From Lucinisca nassula (Eukaryota > Mollusca > Bivalvia > Lucinida > Lucinidae): DNA of 64,000 nucleotides. The translations under genes and the position numbers were made by a program. Below are positions 20,771-31,489 of the stretch, piece by piece. Position 1 is the first letter of the stretch, and every line of letters starts with the position of its first letter. The stretch is taken from the NCBI GenBank assembly GCA_963580285.1, contig OY757026.1, positions 45,067,431-45,131,430 on the forward strand, written 5' to 3'. The notes under the pieces are model-generated. The model was not told the origin of the DNA and did not search any database. It saw only the letters and a list, made by a program, of their open reading frames with translations.

Positions 20771-21012
20771 GGGCCGAGTTGTTCAAAACACCGTTAGCTT
20801 AACGAGCCCATTAGTGCTCATATTGTTAACCAGTCTGGCAAGTTCAATATCTAAAATTGTGGTATTTTTGCTGAAAAAATGTGAGCAGCTTTTGCATTTG
20901 CAAAAGCTGCTCACATTTTTCAGCAAAAATATTAGCATATTTGCCATAATAAATGATCAAAGTTTTAACAATATGTTGACTAACGATGTTGTTAGTTTTG
21001 AACAACTGGCCC
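20771..21012. mobile_element. Palindromic MITE, GGGCCAGTTGTTCAAA ends (copy 1)
   Basis: Ends GGGCCGAGTTGTTCAAAACA and TTTTGAACAACTGGCCC. The central palindrome is ATTTTTGCTGAAAAAATGTG...CACATTTTTCAGCAAAAAT. Inner arms are GTTAGCTTAACGAGC and GTTGACTAACGATG-type. Two closer relatives lie at 38691 and 51244. Confidence 0.85.
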
Positions 21013-21063
21013 AAGCCGTATGAAATCTTTATTTACATCCCACTGCGCATGCTTGTAAGTTTC

Positions 21064-21356
21064 CGGCGCCGCCCATTGGGGCTTGAAGAAATAAATGGGC
21101 TGCATGATGATTCCACGCAGAGCTGAATCCGACCGCACAAGAGAAATTGTAAACCGCTTAGAGGATTTAAGCCTGCCCAGTCAAAGCGGGGCGAGTCGGA
21201 CCGTCCATGCCTATAAAACCTATTGGTTTCATTGGGCGATAGGGCTTGAGATGTCATTTCATCTCAATGTCGGGTAAAAGTTCCGCAAAATTGGTAGCAA
21301 CGTCTCCAAAATGACCTTTTTATTGTTGACGGGGACGTTAAACATCAAACCAAATA
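21064..21356 (+). repeat. SINE family A, nearly full length
   Basis: GGCGCCGCCCATTGGGGCTT head, GCATGATGATTCCACGCAGA, CCGTCCATGCCTATAAAACC, ACTTGAGATGTCATTTC-like block, tail GACGGGGACGTTAAACATCA. Confidence 0.85.
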
Positions 21357-22498
21357 ATTGTAAGATATTCAATGAGAGGATCATTCAACAAATTACAGTA
21401 CACGAAAGGGTTGTTCAATAAGTTTGAGCATACACTACGGCGGCATTTGAAAATCGTCTTAGATACCTAAGGATGTTGCTTTCGAAACCCAGGCCCTAAA
21501 AGTTTATTTTATGATTAAACTTGGTTGACAATGACCTTTTTAGGTTAAACTCTTTTACGGTTGCTCAGATATTTGTAAGGCAAAACGAAAACCAGGTGCT
21601 TTTTCTAAAGCTATTGTACATGTAACTAATGACATAATAGTCGAACTATGTACATGAAGTCAGCAAAATGAACGTTTATATCTAATGAAGGTCAGGGTAA
21701 TTTACTGTTTTTGGTCCTAGAAACTTCAGATTTCGTATTGTAGCAGTTTCTCTGAAAACGCAGGGCTGATTGAAACCAAGACTCATATAAAGCATCAGTG
21801 GAATTATAAATAAGGGATTAGCTTGTCGAATGGTAGTTAATTTCATCAAACAGCAAGCTGCATTTTCTATTGGTTGCTAGGTCGAATTGTCAAAAATCTC
21901 TCTGTTCCTGAAATTTCTTTTCAAAAAAGAATTCGAAATTATCAAAAATTATTGTTTGTTCTGAGGAAGGCAGGGGAACTGAGTGACTTGTAACCATTAC
22001 CACTACGTGGGCTGATTCTTCAAACAACAAATTGGTGTTATCTTCTTAATTTCTTTTCCCAGAAAAAAGGTTTTGTCATTTCATACAATATGCCTCAAAT
22101 GTAAAAAAACTTGGTTTCATGGGAAAATTTAGAAAAATATTTCAAAATGTCGTCTGTTGTAGTAATTACCCACTGTACTAAGAATGACTCATTTGACAAG
22201 TATAAAAAGCAAGTTGGCTGGAAGGAACACTCATTCTGGAACATCCGTAATGAGTGTTTGAGAGTGATTCAAAAAACCTTAAAACGTGCAGCTTTCATCG
22301 CAATCGAACTAAAATATATTAGTATATACTTAAAATAATCTGAAGTTGGCGGGAAGGTTAACGTGTACCAAGTTAAAAATCAAAGCACTGATGGTCGCCA
22401 GATAGTATCTGAATGTAATACGGGGAAGATGGTCCTGAACGGGAACTTACACTAATTTACACTAATTCGTTTTATCGTAAAATTCCTTTACTTTCAAC
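21357..22498. other. Unassigned; possible mariner-like end
   Basis: AAAGGGTTGTTCAATAAGTT at 21404 resembles a mariner-type terminus, but I find no matching second end and no transposase. A 75-codon open frame at 22111-22338 has no family I know. Nothing else seen. Confidence 0.35.
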
Positions 22499-22562
22499 AA
22501 ACAGTGTAGATCCAGATCAGACGCCACATCTTGTAGCGTCTGTTCTGGATCTGCACTAGTTG
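22499..22562. repeat. Hairpin module AAACAGTGTAGATCC, solo copy
   Basis: AACAGTGTAGATCCAGATCA and the facing TCTGGATCTGCACTAGTT, with the AGACGCCACA...TGTAGCGTCT inner pair. Confidence 0.75.
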
Positions 22563-22845
22563 TCAATGACTAATAAACCAGCCAAGTCCAGATTTCCCAG
22601 GCAGCCAGTGCTTTAACCAGCGCGAGAAAATAATGATTCTATAAATAACCATTACCTGGAAGCGAGAAACACGCGGGAAGCTTCTGTAGTTACATGTAGC
22701 AATTTTGGGTTGATTGATAATCAATTTACCAAAAAAATAAGTTTTGCCGATTTTAGCAGGACTTCTAAAAAGTCAGGTTTGAACTGTGAAAATTCAAAAA
22801 TTGTTAGTGGGGTCTTGGTAACATGATCAATATCCTTATAATATA

Positions 22846-23023
22846 CAGTAAAATCTGTCTGATTGGCCACCTCTATTAAGCAAGCAACCTGTACTAAGCA
22901 AGCAGGCTCTCAGTTCCCAAAAATGGCAAATGTGTTAAATTTCACCTTTATTAAGCAAGTACCTGCCTTAAGCAAGCACATTTTGGTTATCCCTTAGGTG
23001 CTTGCTTAATACAGGTTGGACTG
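22846..23023. mobile_element. Tc1/mariner (pogo-like) MITE, small family (178 bp)
   Basis: CAGTAAAATCTGTCTGATTG at the left, ATACAGGTTGGACTG at the right, TA on both sides (22844-22845, 23024-23025). Internal TTAAGCAAG repeats match the copy at 9393. Confidence 0.8.
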
Positions 23024-23025
23024 TA

Positions 23026-23445
23026 ATTCAAAGACTTTGAATTTCTTCGTAATAGTAACTATTGTATCGATGACTCTAGTCGAACCAAGTATGCCCAAAT
23101 AATGGCATTGTTGACCTTACAGCAAGGTCAGATTGGGTCTCAGACTTTGGATTGCTGTTTCTTAGAAGCAGGTCGCGAACCTTTGTCATTGTCCGGAATC
23201 GTCGATTTAGGAGCATATTACAGAGTTGGATCGGTCCTATTGTCTGTCTGTCTTACACGGCTTCGTTTGTTTTGCAGAATACACTTTGGCATTTTGGGCG
23301 GTCTCAAGACACGAGTTTCCTACTACAAGAAGAAGAAAAGACAGTAACGTTGCTAATATGGACTTACAACAAACTTCCAAACGGCAGAAAAATCCGGATT
23401 GTGGATAAAATAAAATATACAGATTAAAAGCTTTTTGTGCGATAT
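23026..23445. other. Unassigned; three overlapping short open frames
   Basis: All three frames are open for 60-90 codons between 23102 and 23427. A possible acceptor (TTCGTTTGTTTTGCAG, ending 23276) precedes a stretch with RRRKDSNVANMDLQQTSKRQ and a stop at 23406. It might be a terminal exon, but the frame choice is ambiguous. Confidence 0.25.
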
Positions 23446-23660
23446 TGTTTTGTTTGATTTGAGGTTTAACGTACCCGTCAACACTATAAAGGTCATTTTG
23501 GAGACGTTGATTCCAATTTTGTGGGACTTTTACCCTACATCGAGATAAAATGAAATCTTAAGCCCTGCCGCCCAATGAAAGCAATAGGGTTTATAAGCAT
23601 GGACGGTCCGACTCGCACCGCTTTGCATGGGCAGGCTTAGATCCTCTAAGCGGTTTACAG
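23446..23660 (-). repeat. SINE family A, head missing
   Basis: TTTGATTTGAGGTTTAACGT to TAGATCCTCTAAGCGGTTTA. It stops at the CAGTACTCG module. Confidence 0.85.
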
Positions 23661-23716
23661 AGTGTTGCGTTAGATAGTTATCTATAAAATCTGGACTGGA
23701 ATAAAGTATTTGGTTT

Positions 23717-23970
23717 CATTACGATAACACAGCCGTGCGACATAGTGCATTTTTTCACATCTCCAAAATGGCTACTTTTCTGATGAAAATCCGTGATATT
23801 ATTCTTATAAATGCTCAAAACATAGGTTGTAAGGCGGTTCTAACGAGTACCCACAACCTATGTCTTGGAACAGAAATAAGAAAAATAATGTTTATCCCCG
23901 TAAACCCCAGTTTTCTCTATATAAAGTGGGGTTTAAGGGGTCTTCATTTCACGGACTTGTTCACGTGATG
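23717..23970 (+). mobile_element. MITE, variant ends, hairpin half deleted
   Basis: TTACGATAACACAGCCGTGC at the left and TTCACGGACTTGTTCACGTG at the right, as in the 15570 copy. Only one arm of the central hairpin remains (GCGGTTCTAACGAGTACCCA). Confidence 0.7.
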
Positions 23971-24017
23971 TTTGCAAACCGTGAAGACACAGATCAGATG
24001 CCACAGAACGCAGCGTC

Positions 24018-24173
24018 TCATTACGAAAACAAGCCATATTAGACAAATACATTGTAAACTTTACTGCCATAAAAACCCCGAACATTTTAAGATTTACCCC
24101 TGTAAACCCCAGTTTTACTATATAAAAGTGGGGTTAAAAGGGGGTCAAAATTATGTAGGCCAGTTTTCGTGAT
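24018..24173 (+). mobile_element. MITE, CACGAAAACACGCC family, shortened
   Basis: TTACGAAAACAAGCCATATT at the left and TAGGCCAGTTTTCGTGAT at the right, with CCCCAGTTTTACTATATAAA. The central hairpin is deleted. Confidence 0.7.
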
Positions 24174-24260
24174 ATGACCAGGGTCTGCACTGTCTTCTAC
24201 GATACGATATGAATTTAAGGGTTAAAGTCTCAGTAAGGACTATTTTCTTGGCCTACTAGT

Positions 24261-24796
24261 ACGAAAACACGCCTATTCACATATATTGGTAACATTTTAC
24301 CACCAAAAATTGAATTTTTTTTTCAGATAAAAATACTGATATTTTTCACATTTCTGCTCAAAGGATTGATTGTGAGTACTCCTTAGAACCGCCTCGGCGA
24401 GGCGGTTCTAACGAGTACCCACAATCTTTGTTTTGAGCAGAAATGAGGAAAATACTGTATACCCCTCTAAACCCCAGTTTTTCTATATACAAGTGGGGTT
24501 CAAAGGGGTCAAAATTAGTTTATACTAATTTATTTTAGTTCGATTGCGATGAAAGCTTCAAGCTTATTGAATCGCTCTCGAGCACTCATTCCGGTTGTTT
24601 TCACGTGCGCGCGAGAGGCAGTGGCTTTTACACCACTGCTACCCATTTACACCTGGGTGGAGTGGAGCAGTGTAATTACGTGTCTTGCCCAAGGACACAC
24701 CTCGATGCCGGTGGCCCTTGGGCCTGACATGTATTGACACTGCTCCACTCCACCCAGGTGTCACGGGTTAAAATTATATAGGCGTGTTTTCGTGAT
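24261..24796 (+). mobile_element. MITE, CACGAAAACACGCC family, with a secondary insertion
   Basis: The ends ACGAAAACACGCCTATT and TATAGGCGTGTTTTCGTGAT are intact. The central hairpin (24385-24422) has perfect GAACCGCCTCG/CGAGGCGGTTC arms. After TCAAAATTAG (about 24517) about 250 bases of foreign DNA precede the right end. This DNA includes a 23-bp perfect inverted pair (24651-24673 and 24737-24759). Confidence 0.75.
24651..24759. repeat. Hairpin with ACCTGGGTGGAG arms
   Basis: 23-base perfect arms starting ACCTGGGTGGAGTGGAGCAG (24651) and ending CACCCAGGT (24759). The loop contains GTGTCTTGCCCAAGGACAC. This motif pair is common in marine invertebrate DNA; its nature is not known to me. Confidence 0.75.
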
Positions 24797-25142
24797 GCGC
24801 TCAGAGACAATCGACCCATCAGTGCATGTTGGTTAACCGTCGCGGACAAAAAATGACTGTCGGTGGATACTTATTTCATGTCTAATAGAACTCAAATATA
24901 GAGGCAATTCATTGTTTTTCATGAATAAACATTTGCCGGGTCCCGAGGAAGCTGTCAGAACACGAAGCCGATAGGCCTAATGTTTAAATAATCTTTCGAA
25001 GTACCCGACAAATGTCATTGCAATGTAATAACCATGGATGATCGTTGTTCTTGCATAATTTAAGATTCCAACGGTATATTGAGGCGAAAATGTCCAAAGC
25101 TCCCTATAAACTCCATATAAACTATTCACTTCTATTTAGATC
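24797..25142. other. Unassigned sequence
   Basis: No open frame, repeat or hairpin of note. Confidence 0.35.
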
Positions 25143-25236
25143 TTCTTAGCGGTTTATGAGTACTCATGTGTGGTCAGTGTCAGCTCTGCGTGGAAGGAGC
25201 CCAATCTATTTCTCCAAGTCCCGATGGGCGGGGCCA
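25143..25236 (-). repeat. SINE family A, head fragment
   Basis: TTAGCGGTTTATGAGTACTC to AAGTCCCGATGGGCGGGG. Confidence 0.75.
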
Positions 25237-26167
25237 ATATTTGATCAATAAAAGAGCAAATGCGTAGGATCTGTATTGTCTGAACTAAAGGTTTGCTGAC
25301 TTAACCAACATATTTCACGCTTTTGACTGTCTGCACTCTAATGCTTTGAACAACGTCCCTTCCGTTTGATGCTTCGTTGTCTGCACAAGATTTATCCATA
25401 TATAGATATTTTTAGATAGGCTAGTTATTTGTCTATTTTTCGATAATTTGAGTGACAGATTTGGACTTAGTTTTAATCGAAAATTAAAAAAAAAAATAAT
25501 AAAATCGTTCTGATTGAAAAGCAAACAAAAACAATTCTGGAGGTTGACTCCTTTACGAGAAGTTGGCAGAGCTTCTCTACTACATCTTCTCTTGACTTGA
25601 CTTGATAGATTTTGTAAGGTAACCGGGCGCTTAAAGCGCATAGGGATACCCCCATCTCGCTAAATGGGATTAGTTTATGTACTGCTCTTCCCAAGGCATC
25701 CAATGTGCCGGCACTTGTCAATTCGACAGGTGTCAGCTGACCAATGGGAATATAGTGACCTCTTGCTCAGAGGAAGGCACAAACAGCACCCAAGGAACAG
25801 CGTTTGTCCTAAGAAACGAGCGGTTCTCTAGCGATTTTAGAATTTTGAGAGCAGGAATCGGACCAAAGACGGGCTCTTGTGTGTGATGTCACGTTCCCAA
25901 TTTCGGCTGCCAAATGTGTCAGAGCACATCCCTGTTTTCGAATGTCTGGCCGAGGAAAAAAGCTAACATACATTATCGGTTCTGGCTTCCATTATTCTCT
26001 GCCCCCATCCCTGACCTGGCGAAGAAAACGCCTTCGGTCACGATGCTTGTTAAGGGGTGATAACGCATGCAATTTTTGAATTTTGAACAGGCATCTAATG
26101 TGAGCCAGGAAGGGTGACTAATAGACCACCCAATTCCGACTATTGCAAAAAGTCCTTGTACCCGTGC
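25237..26167. other. Unassigned; open frames of unknown meaning
   Basis: Minus-strand frames at 25315-25721 and plus frames at 25677-26079 are open for 65-110 codons but overlap each other and match no family I know. Probably repeat-derived. Confidence 0.3.
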
Positions 26168-26231
26168 TGTCATCACGGAAACCCGCCTATACCAGTGGGG
26201 TTCAAAATTACATAGGCGTGTCTTCGTGATG
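26168..26231. mobile_element. Minimal MITE remnant, both ends only
   Basis: ATCACGGAAACCCGCCTATA and ACATAGGCGTGTCTTCGTGA face each other with only CCAGTGGGGTTCAAAATT between: an internal-deletion form of the CACGAAAACACGCC family. Confidence 0.7.
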
Positions 26232-27177
26232 TGTTTGGAGGTATGTGGTTGTTAGGGAAAGGCCGTGATGAGGCTAATCAGCTTTTTTTGCAATTCCGCT
26301 AATTTTTATTTTTGCACGTCTTCCAAAAGGGATTTTAAGGGACTTCTATTTCCAAATACCTAGCACATGGTGGCTATTGCAATTGCCCCGCCTATAAAGA
26401 TATTTAGCGCGTGTCCCCGTTTGTATGCTCTGTTCTGACAGTATTTATCCCTTCGCTTTGCATACTTCCGGGGATTTCATCATGTTGGTACCCGGGGGGG
26501 GGGGGGAGTACGGGCTCTCTCCCAGGTGCCCTCAGGATGTTGTCCTGAGGCTCCCCATCGAGCCTCTTCTCGTGTCGGAAATAGAAAAGTGTGATTAGTG
26601 CTTTGGACCCCATGTGTGCGCTAAGATCAGCGTAGTTGTGTCAAGTTTCTTGTGCCCCGGGGTCCCAACGGTACCTGTAATAGAAACTAAAGCCATTAGT
26701 GCATAGTGTGCTAGCGGGCCGGGCTCGGGTGAGGGTAACTCCCCCCCCAGGCGCGGTCCGGCTCTTACGGTAACTTGTTCAAAACCAAGCTAAAGGGTGG
26801 CGCAGTTATTGTGAAGAATATCATTCCCATGGGGGCTGCCTGTCCCGCAGTGGCATGTTACCTCATCAGAAAATTCATAAGTGCTAAGCCCATGAGCCGC
26901 AACCACAGTGCCCCGAATCGGCTTGTCGCCGCAGTTTCAAGCATGTCCGTGTGTGTTTTCGGGCTCTGAGATTTCCTTATGGTGCACCTTTGCCCGTGGT
27001 CTGTTATGATAATGAAGATATTGGAGAGTCGTTGGTTTTATGTTTCTCGTTAGATGTTTTGATACAAAATCTAGAGTAAAAAATGTTATCACCGAAAAAC
27101 GCGGCAAAAAATAGCAAATCGACTATAAAAAGCTTTTCTTCATGTTTCACCTGCTTGTAAGCGAATATACCGCCGCA
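26232..27177. other. Unassigned, G+C-richer stretch
   Basis: 26400-26960 has unusually many CCCGGG, GGCC and G-run motifs (a G run at about 26495-26506) for this window. It could be part of an unrecognised retroelement. No domain identified. Confidence 0.3.
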
Positions 27178-27324
27178 CTGTATTGGAATGTTTGTTTTGT
27201 TTGATTTGAGGTTTAACGTCCCCGTCAACACTGTAAAGGTCATTTTGGAGACGTTGCTTCCAATTTTGTGGGACTTTTACCCGACATTGAGATGAAATGA
27301 CATCTCAAGACCTGTATTGGAATG
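27178..27324 (-). repeat. SINE tail-half insertion with 13-bp target duplication
   Basis: CTGTATTGGAATG stands at 27178-27190 and again at 27312-27324. Between them lie 121 bases of the family A tail half (TTTGATTTGAGGTTTAACGT to ATGACATCTCAAGAC). This is the clearest target-site duplication for the SINE and shows that the tail half can insert alone (5' truncation), as expected of LINE-driven retroposition. Confidence 0.9.
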
Positions 27325-27339
27325 CCAACGACCCATAGT

Positions 27340-28000
27340 CTAGATAGCATTCTCAGAATATCCCAAATTCGAGGCATGTGTGGCCGCCCCAACGCAACAG
27401 CTATGACCTTTATAAAGTGGCGTAGTCAAACCAATAAGGCAGATCGCGTGTTGAAGGGGTTCTGAGACAAAAGAACAAGAAACTGATGTGGTGTTTAAAA
27501 ACTGAAAAAGTGGACCAGTCATGTGTTCGAATAGACTCAAGTATTGCGACATATGCTTGTAGGGAGGAAAAGGAATGACTTTGACAAAGTTAACTTCAGG
27601 GTTCTGGTCTTTTTGTTATTTTTGAAATGACGTTAAATTATTTGAGCACGAGCTACACCCGTTGAATGCAAGGACATATCTGTCTTTTGCAAAGCTAAAT
27701 GTGTGTGGTGGGGTTCACGCACCGCTATTTCACCCAGCCAATAATATCCTTAGATGGAATTGTGGACTGTGTGATTTAAGGCTTGGATAAATCATCGTAA
27801 TATATCCGGAGTAATTGGAAGTCGGGAATCACGCCGATTTGCCATATTTTGAAATCTCTTCAGTAATTTCCTAACTAAGAAGCATTGACCAGATCTGCCA
27901 GATCAAGCAATTTATGATCGTAACTTACAGCAGAAACATGTGATGCTATAGAGGAAGGACTAATTACCGGAGTATAATCTGCCGATAAAATTAGACAAAA
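27340..28000 (-). pseudogene. DIRS tyrosine recombinase relic
   Basis: The C-terminal part (27552-27340) reads TGPLFQFLNTTSVSCSF, then TTPLYKGHSCCVGAATHAS and LGYSENAI, the layout around the HxxR box of tyrosine recombinases. The Arg expected three residues after His reads Cys, so a catalytic residue is lost. The N-terminal part (28000-27870) has ISPSSIASHVSAVSYDHKLL, the core-binding helix region. The middle is frameshifted. Confidence 0.75.
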
Positions 28001-28009
28001 TGATGCTCT

Positions 28010-28170
28010 AAAATGCAGCAACTTGAACCGGAAACTGTCCCAACTGTGGTGCAACTGAGAATGCCTCCTGAAATTGTAAACGAGATAATCCATCAGCAGC
28101 AATATTGTGTTTTGCTGGAATATGTTTGGCGCGAAAATGGTATTGAGGCGCAACGATGACAAGTTTAATT
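28010..28170 (-). pseudogene. DIRS RNase H C-terminal end
   Basis: In one minus frame AKHIPAKHNIAADGLSRLQF is readable, the closing block of DIRS and LTR RNase H domains (HIPGxxNxxADxLSR). Confidence 0.75.
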
Positions 28171-28480
28171 TAGGCCTACTCTTTCGATGCTCGTTTATTG
28201 ATAATTTCGAAAAAAGGCCAAATTGTCTGTCAAGAACATTATCTTAGAATCATGCAAGCCTGGTCCCCAGTGTTCGAGTGCGATGACAATTGGAATAAAG
28301 TTCCTTTACAGCAATTTAATATTTAATATTTTTGCTCCAGGTAAACGCGAACTATTCATTTCCGAATATCGCTGCAAAGCCATTTGTTATAAAAAGAGAA
28401 TGGATTGGAAGATTGCCATTCCGTTGGACAAAAAAGACTTGCGTTAAATGATTCGAAAAAGGTAAGCCACGCTGCATATG

Positions 28481-28600
28481 AGAGTATCGATTTCTGATCC
28501 TTGCCTCTGCTTCTATTTTGCATATCAGAGTATCGATTCCTGGTCATTGCCTCTACTTTTATTTTATATCTGCACAGGCTTCTTTGTTTTAACGAATATA
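28481..28600 (+). repeat. Two tandem Naiad 3'-end relics with a unit-junction remnant
   Basis: AGAGTATCGATTTCTGATCC ... CTTCTATTTTGCATATC (28481-28526) is followed by a second, diverged copy (28527-28572). TTGCATATCAG is the first sequence of a Naiad unit after a 3' end in the array (58328). So this looks like the old head-to-tail junction of a Naiad array, cut down to 120 bases. Confidence 0.4.
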
Positions 28601-28889
28601 AACATTGGGACCTAATTCCACAAGTGAGATCTACGAGTCTGCGTAAAACGGCACGTCCTGGACAAATAACACAGCAAGCAAAGTTTAAGAGACCAATAAG
28701 TAATTATTGTAATTTTTTTCAGAGTTACTTTTTTGCGTCTTGCAATATCATTAAGTTTATCGCGGATTTTAGAAAACTTTTCCTCAGGCTATCTACTCTC
28801 CATAGCAACTGAGTCTATCCCATAGATTAAAATTTTACTACATGGTTGCTCCGTTTTCTCATGTTTTATCGGAACACCGATGTCGGCGG

Positions 28890-29190
28890 CGAGGGAAAAA
28901 AATCCCGAAAGGTCCTGTCAACATTTCTCAGAATTTTTGGTCCAATGAAGACAGAAAAAATCATCCACAATATGTGACATACCACTCGCCTGAAATTTAT
29001 TCAGCACTATCCAATTTAATTCTGAGCTAAAGGTATTGAATATCTTATAGGTAATACTGGCTCCAATTGGGAGCACACCTTCATAAAAGAATTTGTTTCT
29101 CCACCGATAGCCTAAAAGTTGAGAGTCAGAATGGTGAATAGGTATCACACGGAAAGCATCTTCAATCAATATCTGTTTAGCCATAAATGC
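28890..29190 (-). pseudogene. DIRS reverse transcriptase core relic
   Basis: An 88-codon frame includes LIEDAFRVIPIHHSDSQLLG (motif A), FFYEGVLPIGASITYKIF (motif B region) and MSHIVDDFF (motif C, with both Asp present). Sequence flanking this frame is frameshifted. Confidence 0.8.
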
Positions 29191-29539
29191 TCCAGGGGCG
29201 AATATTTTAACTAGACCTATGTTTTCATAATTTAACTGTAGACATTTCAGAAGGAATGCCTAAATTGACCGAGTTGTGACTTGGAAAGGATAAATTGTGT
29301 ATCAGTCTGCATTTTCCTGGTACGGTCTTGAGAATTACTGCCGGAGGCGAGCAAACAAAGTGCTCAAATGGTTGCGAATCAAATGGACCCGCTATCCGGT
29401 CTAATTTACGTTCATGGTTTAATTTTTCATCAACAATGTGCGTAAAATTATATATTTAGCTGTTGTTGCGAGAAATGACTGTTGCTGGTTTCTCTATACA
29501 GCCTAGCCTGAAACCAAGCCTTCTGTCAGGTATTTTGAC

Positions 29540-30665
29540 ATTTCCAGATTATAATGCTGTAGATGATTTACTAGAACCCCTACTTTTATTGGGGTTAGGA
29601 GTTTGTTTGGGTTCGTTATTTGGCTGAGCAGTTGGCTTGTTGGGCTTGGATTTTGGCATGCATTTTAGGGCAGTTACGTTTGTTATGCGCTCTTGATTTG
29701 CAGAAGGGACATGTGCGTGCGTAAGCACAGTAACTGGAGCATGAATCACCGCGATTGAAGGCGAAACAAGTTCTTTCTTTTGACCGAAAGGACTGCTGCT
29801 TCGGTTTGCTTGGACCAGAAATGAAGTTAGTATTTAACTTTGATTTGGTGTTGAGTCCTATTGTCTTCCCTCGGAGCACTTCGACTGGGACTTGCCAAGG
29901 CGCACAATATGTTTCACACAATCGTCGAAAAGTTTCATCACAATATGTAGAAACTCCAAGCCAAGTCCCAATAATCATAGTTCAAGTCTATTAGAAATTC
30001 GCAATATTTTAACAAATGTGGGGCTTCATCCAGCGGTTTTCTTAAGTAGACTGCCATGAAAACATATCCATTGATTAAGGGTCAGAGGAGGTTTCGTAGC
30101 TGTTTGTTGTAAAGTGATTGCGCCTGGGAAAATGCTGATTGATAAAGGGCCCTCTTTGAGATTGGACAGAAGTGTACCAATATCAATATGCAAGATTTTG
30201 GATTTTACTTTCTGTGGGACTGTGACACCTAGCGGGATGCCATCTGAGGATCGGAACTCGACTGTATCGGTAGTGTGACTGACTTCACCTGAGAATATTT
30301 TATCTATGAGATACATCACTAGCAAATCTGCTTCCTTGATAGTGTGATTGTTTGCAGTAGAATCTGTAGCATCAGAAGAGGTCTTGGGAGGTAGACATCT
30401 CTGTCTCTACAAGTGAGGAAGAGTTCCCGGGAATAACCATCGTGTCTTTCCCTTGATTGCCCTCTACATTTTCTGCAACCGGTTGATGTCCATTGGAAGA
30501 ACTGTCATGCTGTTTGGATTTTCAGTTTTAAAGACGAATGATTTCCGAAGCCAGCTTTATATAATCAATAGAGGTAACTGCATTCTGTGTGAAATTATCT
30601 TCATTTTGTTTCTTAGCAGCAGCTGAAGAAGTAGAGGAACCTCATTTTTCCGCTTCCATGATGAC
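29540..30665 (-). pseudogene. DIRS gag-like ORF relic
   Basis: Minus frames give (a) 30325-30026, with GVTVPQKVKSKILHIDIGTL and LSISIFPGAITLQQTATKPP; (b) 29978-29616, with YCDETFRRLCETYCAPWQVP and the Cys/His knuckle CFAFNRGDSCSSYC...CPFCKSRAHNKRNCP. A start-like ATG lies near 30661. The Cys-rich knuckle is typical of gag-like proteins of tyrosine-recombinase retroelements. Broken by stops. Confidence 0.65.
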
Positions 30666-30959
30666 TGAGGTTTAGGTGGCATAAGGGATATGACATGCGT
30701 TTGTATTCATGTATCACTCGAAAGAAAACCTACACAATTAACCATGAAAGAGTCATATTATCTTAATCTCTTATAGTTCACAAATCTGATATTCCCTTTA
30801 TTCTGATGTGAACACCGAACCTGTGTTGTGATAATAAACTCCAAAAAGCATGGGGAAGCAGATGGGAACAACACTGTCTACTGAAGGAGTGCAATACGGG
30901 TATATGCGTCAGTTTTCCACATGTTTTTATTTGAGAGGACGCATTTGTGTCACAAAAAC

Positions 30960-31001
30960 ATGCAGCTAATCTATTTCTTCAAGCCCCGATGGGCGGGGGC
31001 C
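30960..31001 (-). repeat. SINE family A head fragment (unit 1)
   Basis: CATGCAGCTAATCTATTTCT, TCAAGCCCCGATGGGCGGGG. Copies sit at 39189-39232 and 52199-52241. Confidence 0.7.
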
Positions 31002-31489
31002 AACTGCCAAAAAGTAAGTTTCAAGTAAGTATATTACAGTTTGTGGTTATAGCAATTGCATATATATAGGAACAGTGCAAAAAAACCTCTCTATAAGAAA
31101 GTGCACCATTATTATTATTATCAATTTTAATGCAGTTGCAGTATCATAAAATAGTACAGTGTATCTATGCAAACTATTTGTGACCATCCGTAGCTCTGAT
31201 TGTGGGCATAAACACCTTAGCGTGAAATGTCGGCTGTCTGTTTTCATTTCAAATAACACGGCTATCCGGAGACATACTGAGCAATACTCACTATTTTATC
31301 CACAAGTTTCACTTTTAAAGAAAAATTCTAGTCCTTGTCATATCATATGAAAGAAAAGATTAATCGATCATCAGTATGCAATTTGATGAATATTTCTTCT
31401 GGCAATATCCTGATTCTTTCTTGTCCGAGAACTTAAAAAAGGTATAATCTGCACTATATTTTGTTGATCATTCAGACGCTTGCGTGAAA

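Larger units (their letters stand above)
27330..30700 (-). mobile_element. DIRS-type retroelement, decayed
   Basis: On the minus strand, domains run gag (30661 to 29540), RT (about 29190-28890), RNase H tail (28170-28050) and tyrosine recombinase (28000 to 27330). The order RT-RNase H-tyrosine recombinase with no integrase is diagnostic of DIRS-like elements. Stops and frameshifts are frequent. A short Naiad relic (28481-28600) sits in the middle. The outer left end merges into the segment that is triplicated from 30859. Confidence 0.8.

Noticed and set aside
21404..22340. Mariner transposon with transposase
   Set aside because: Only one end-like sequence is present. The 75-codon frame at 22111 has no DDD/DDE features that I can see.
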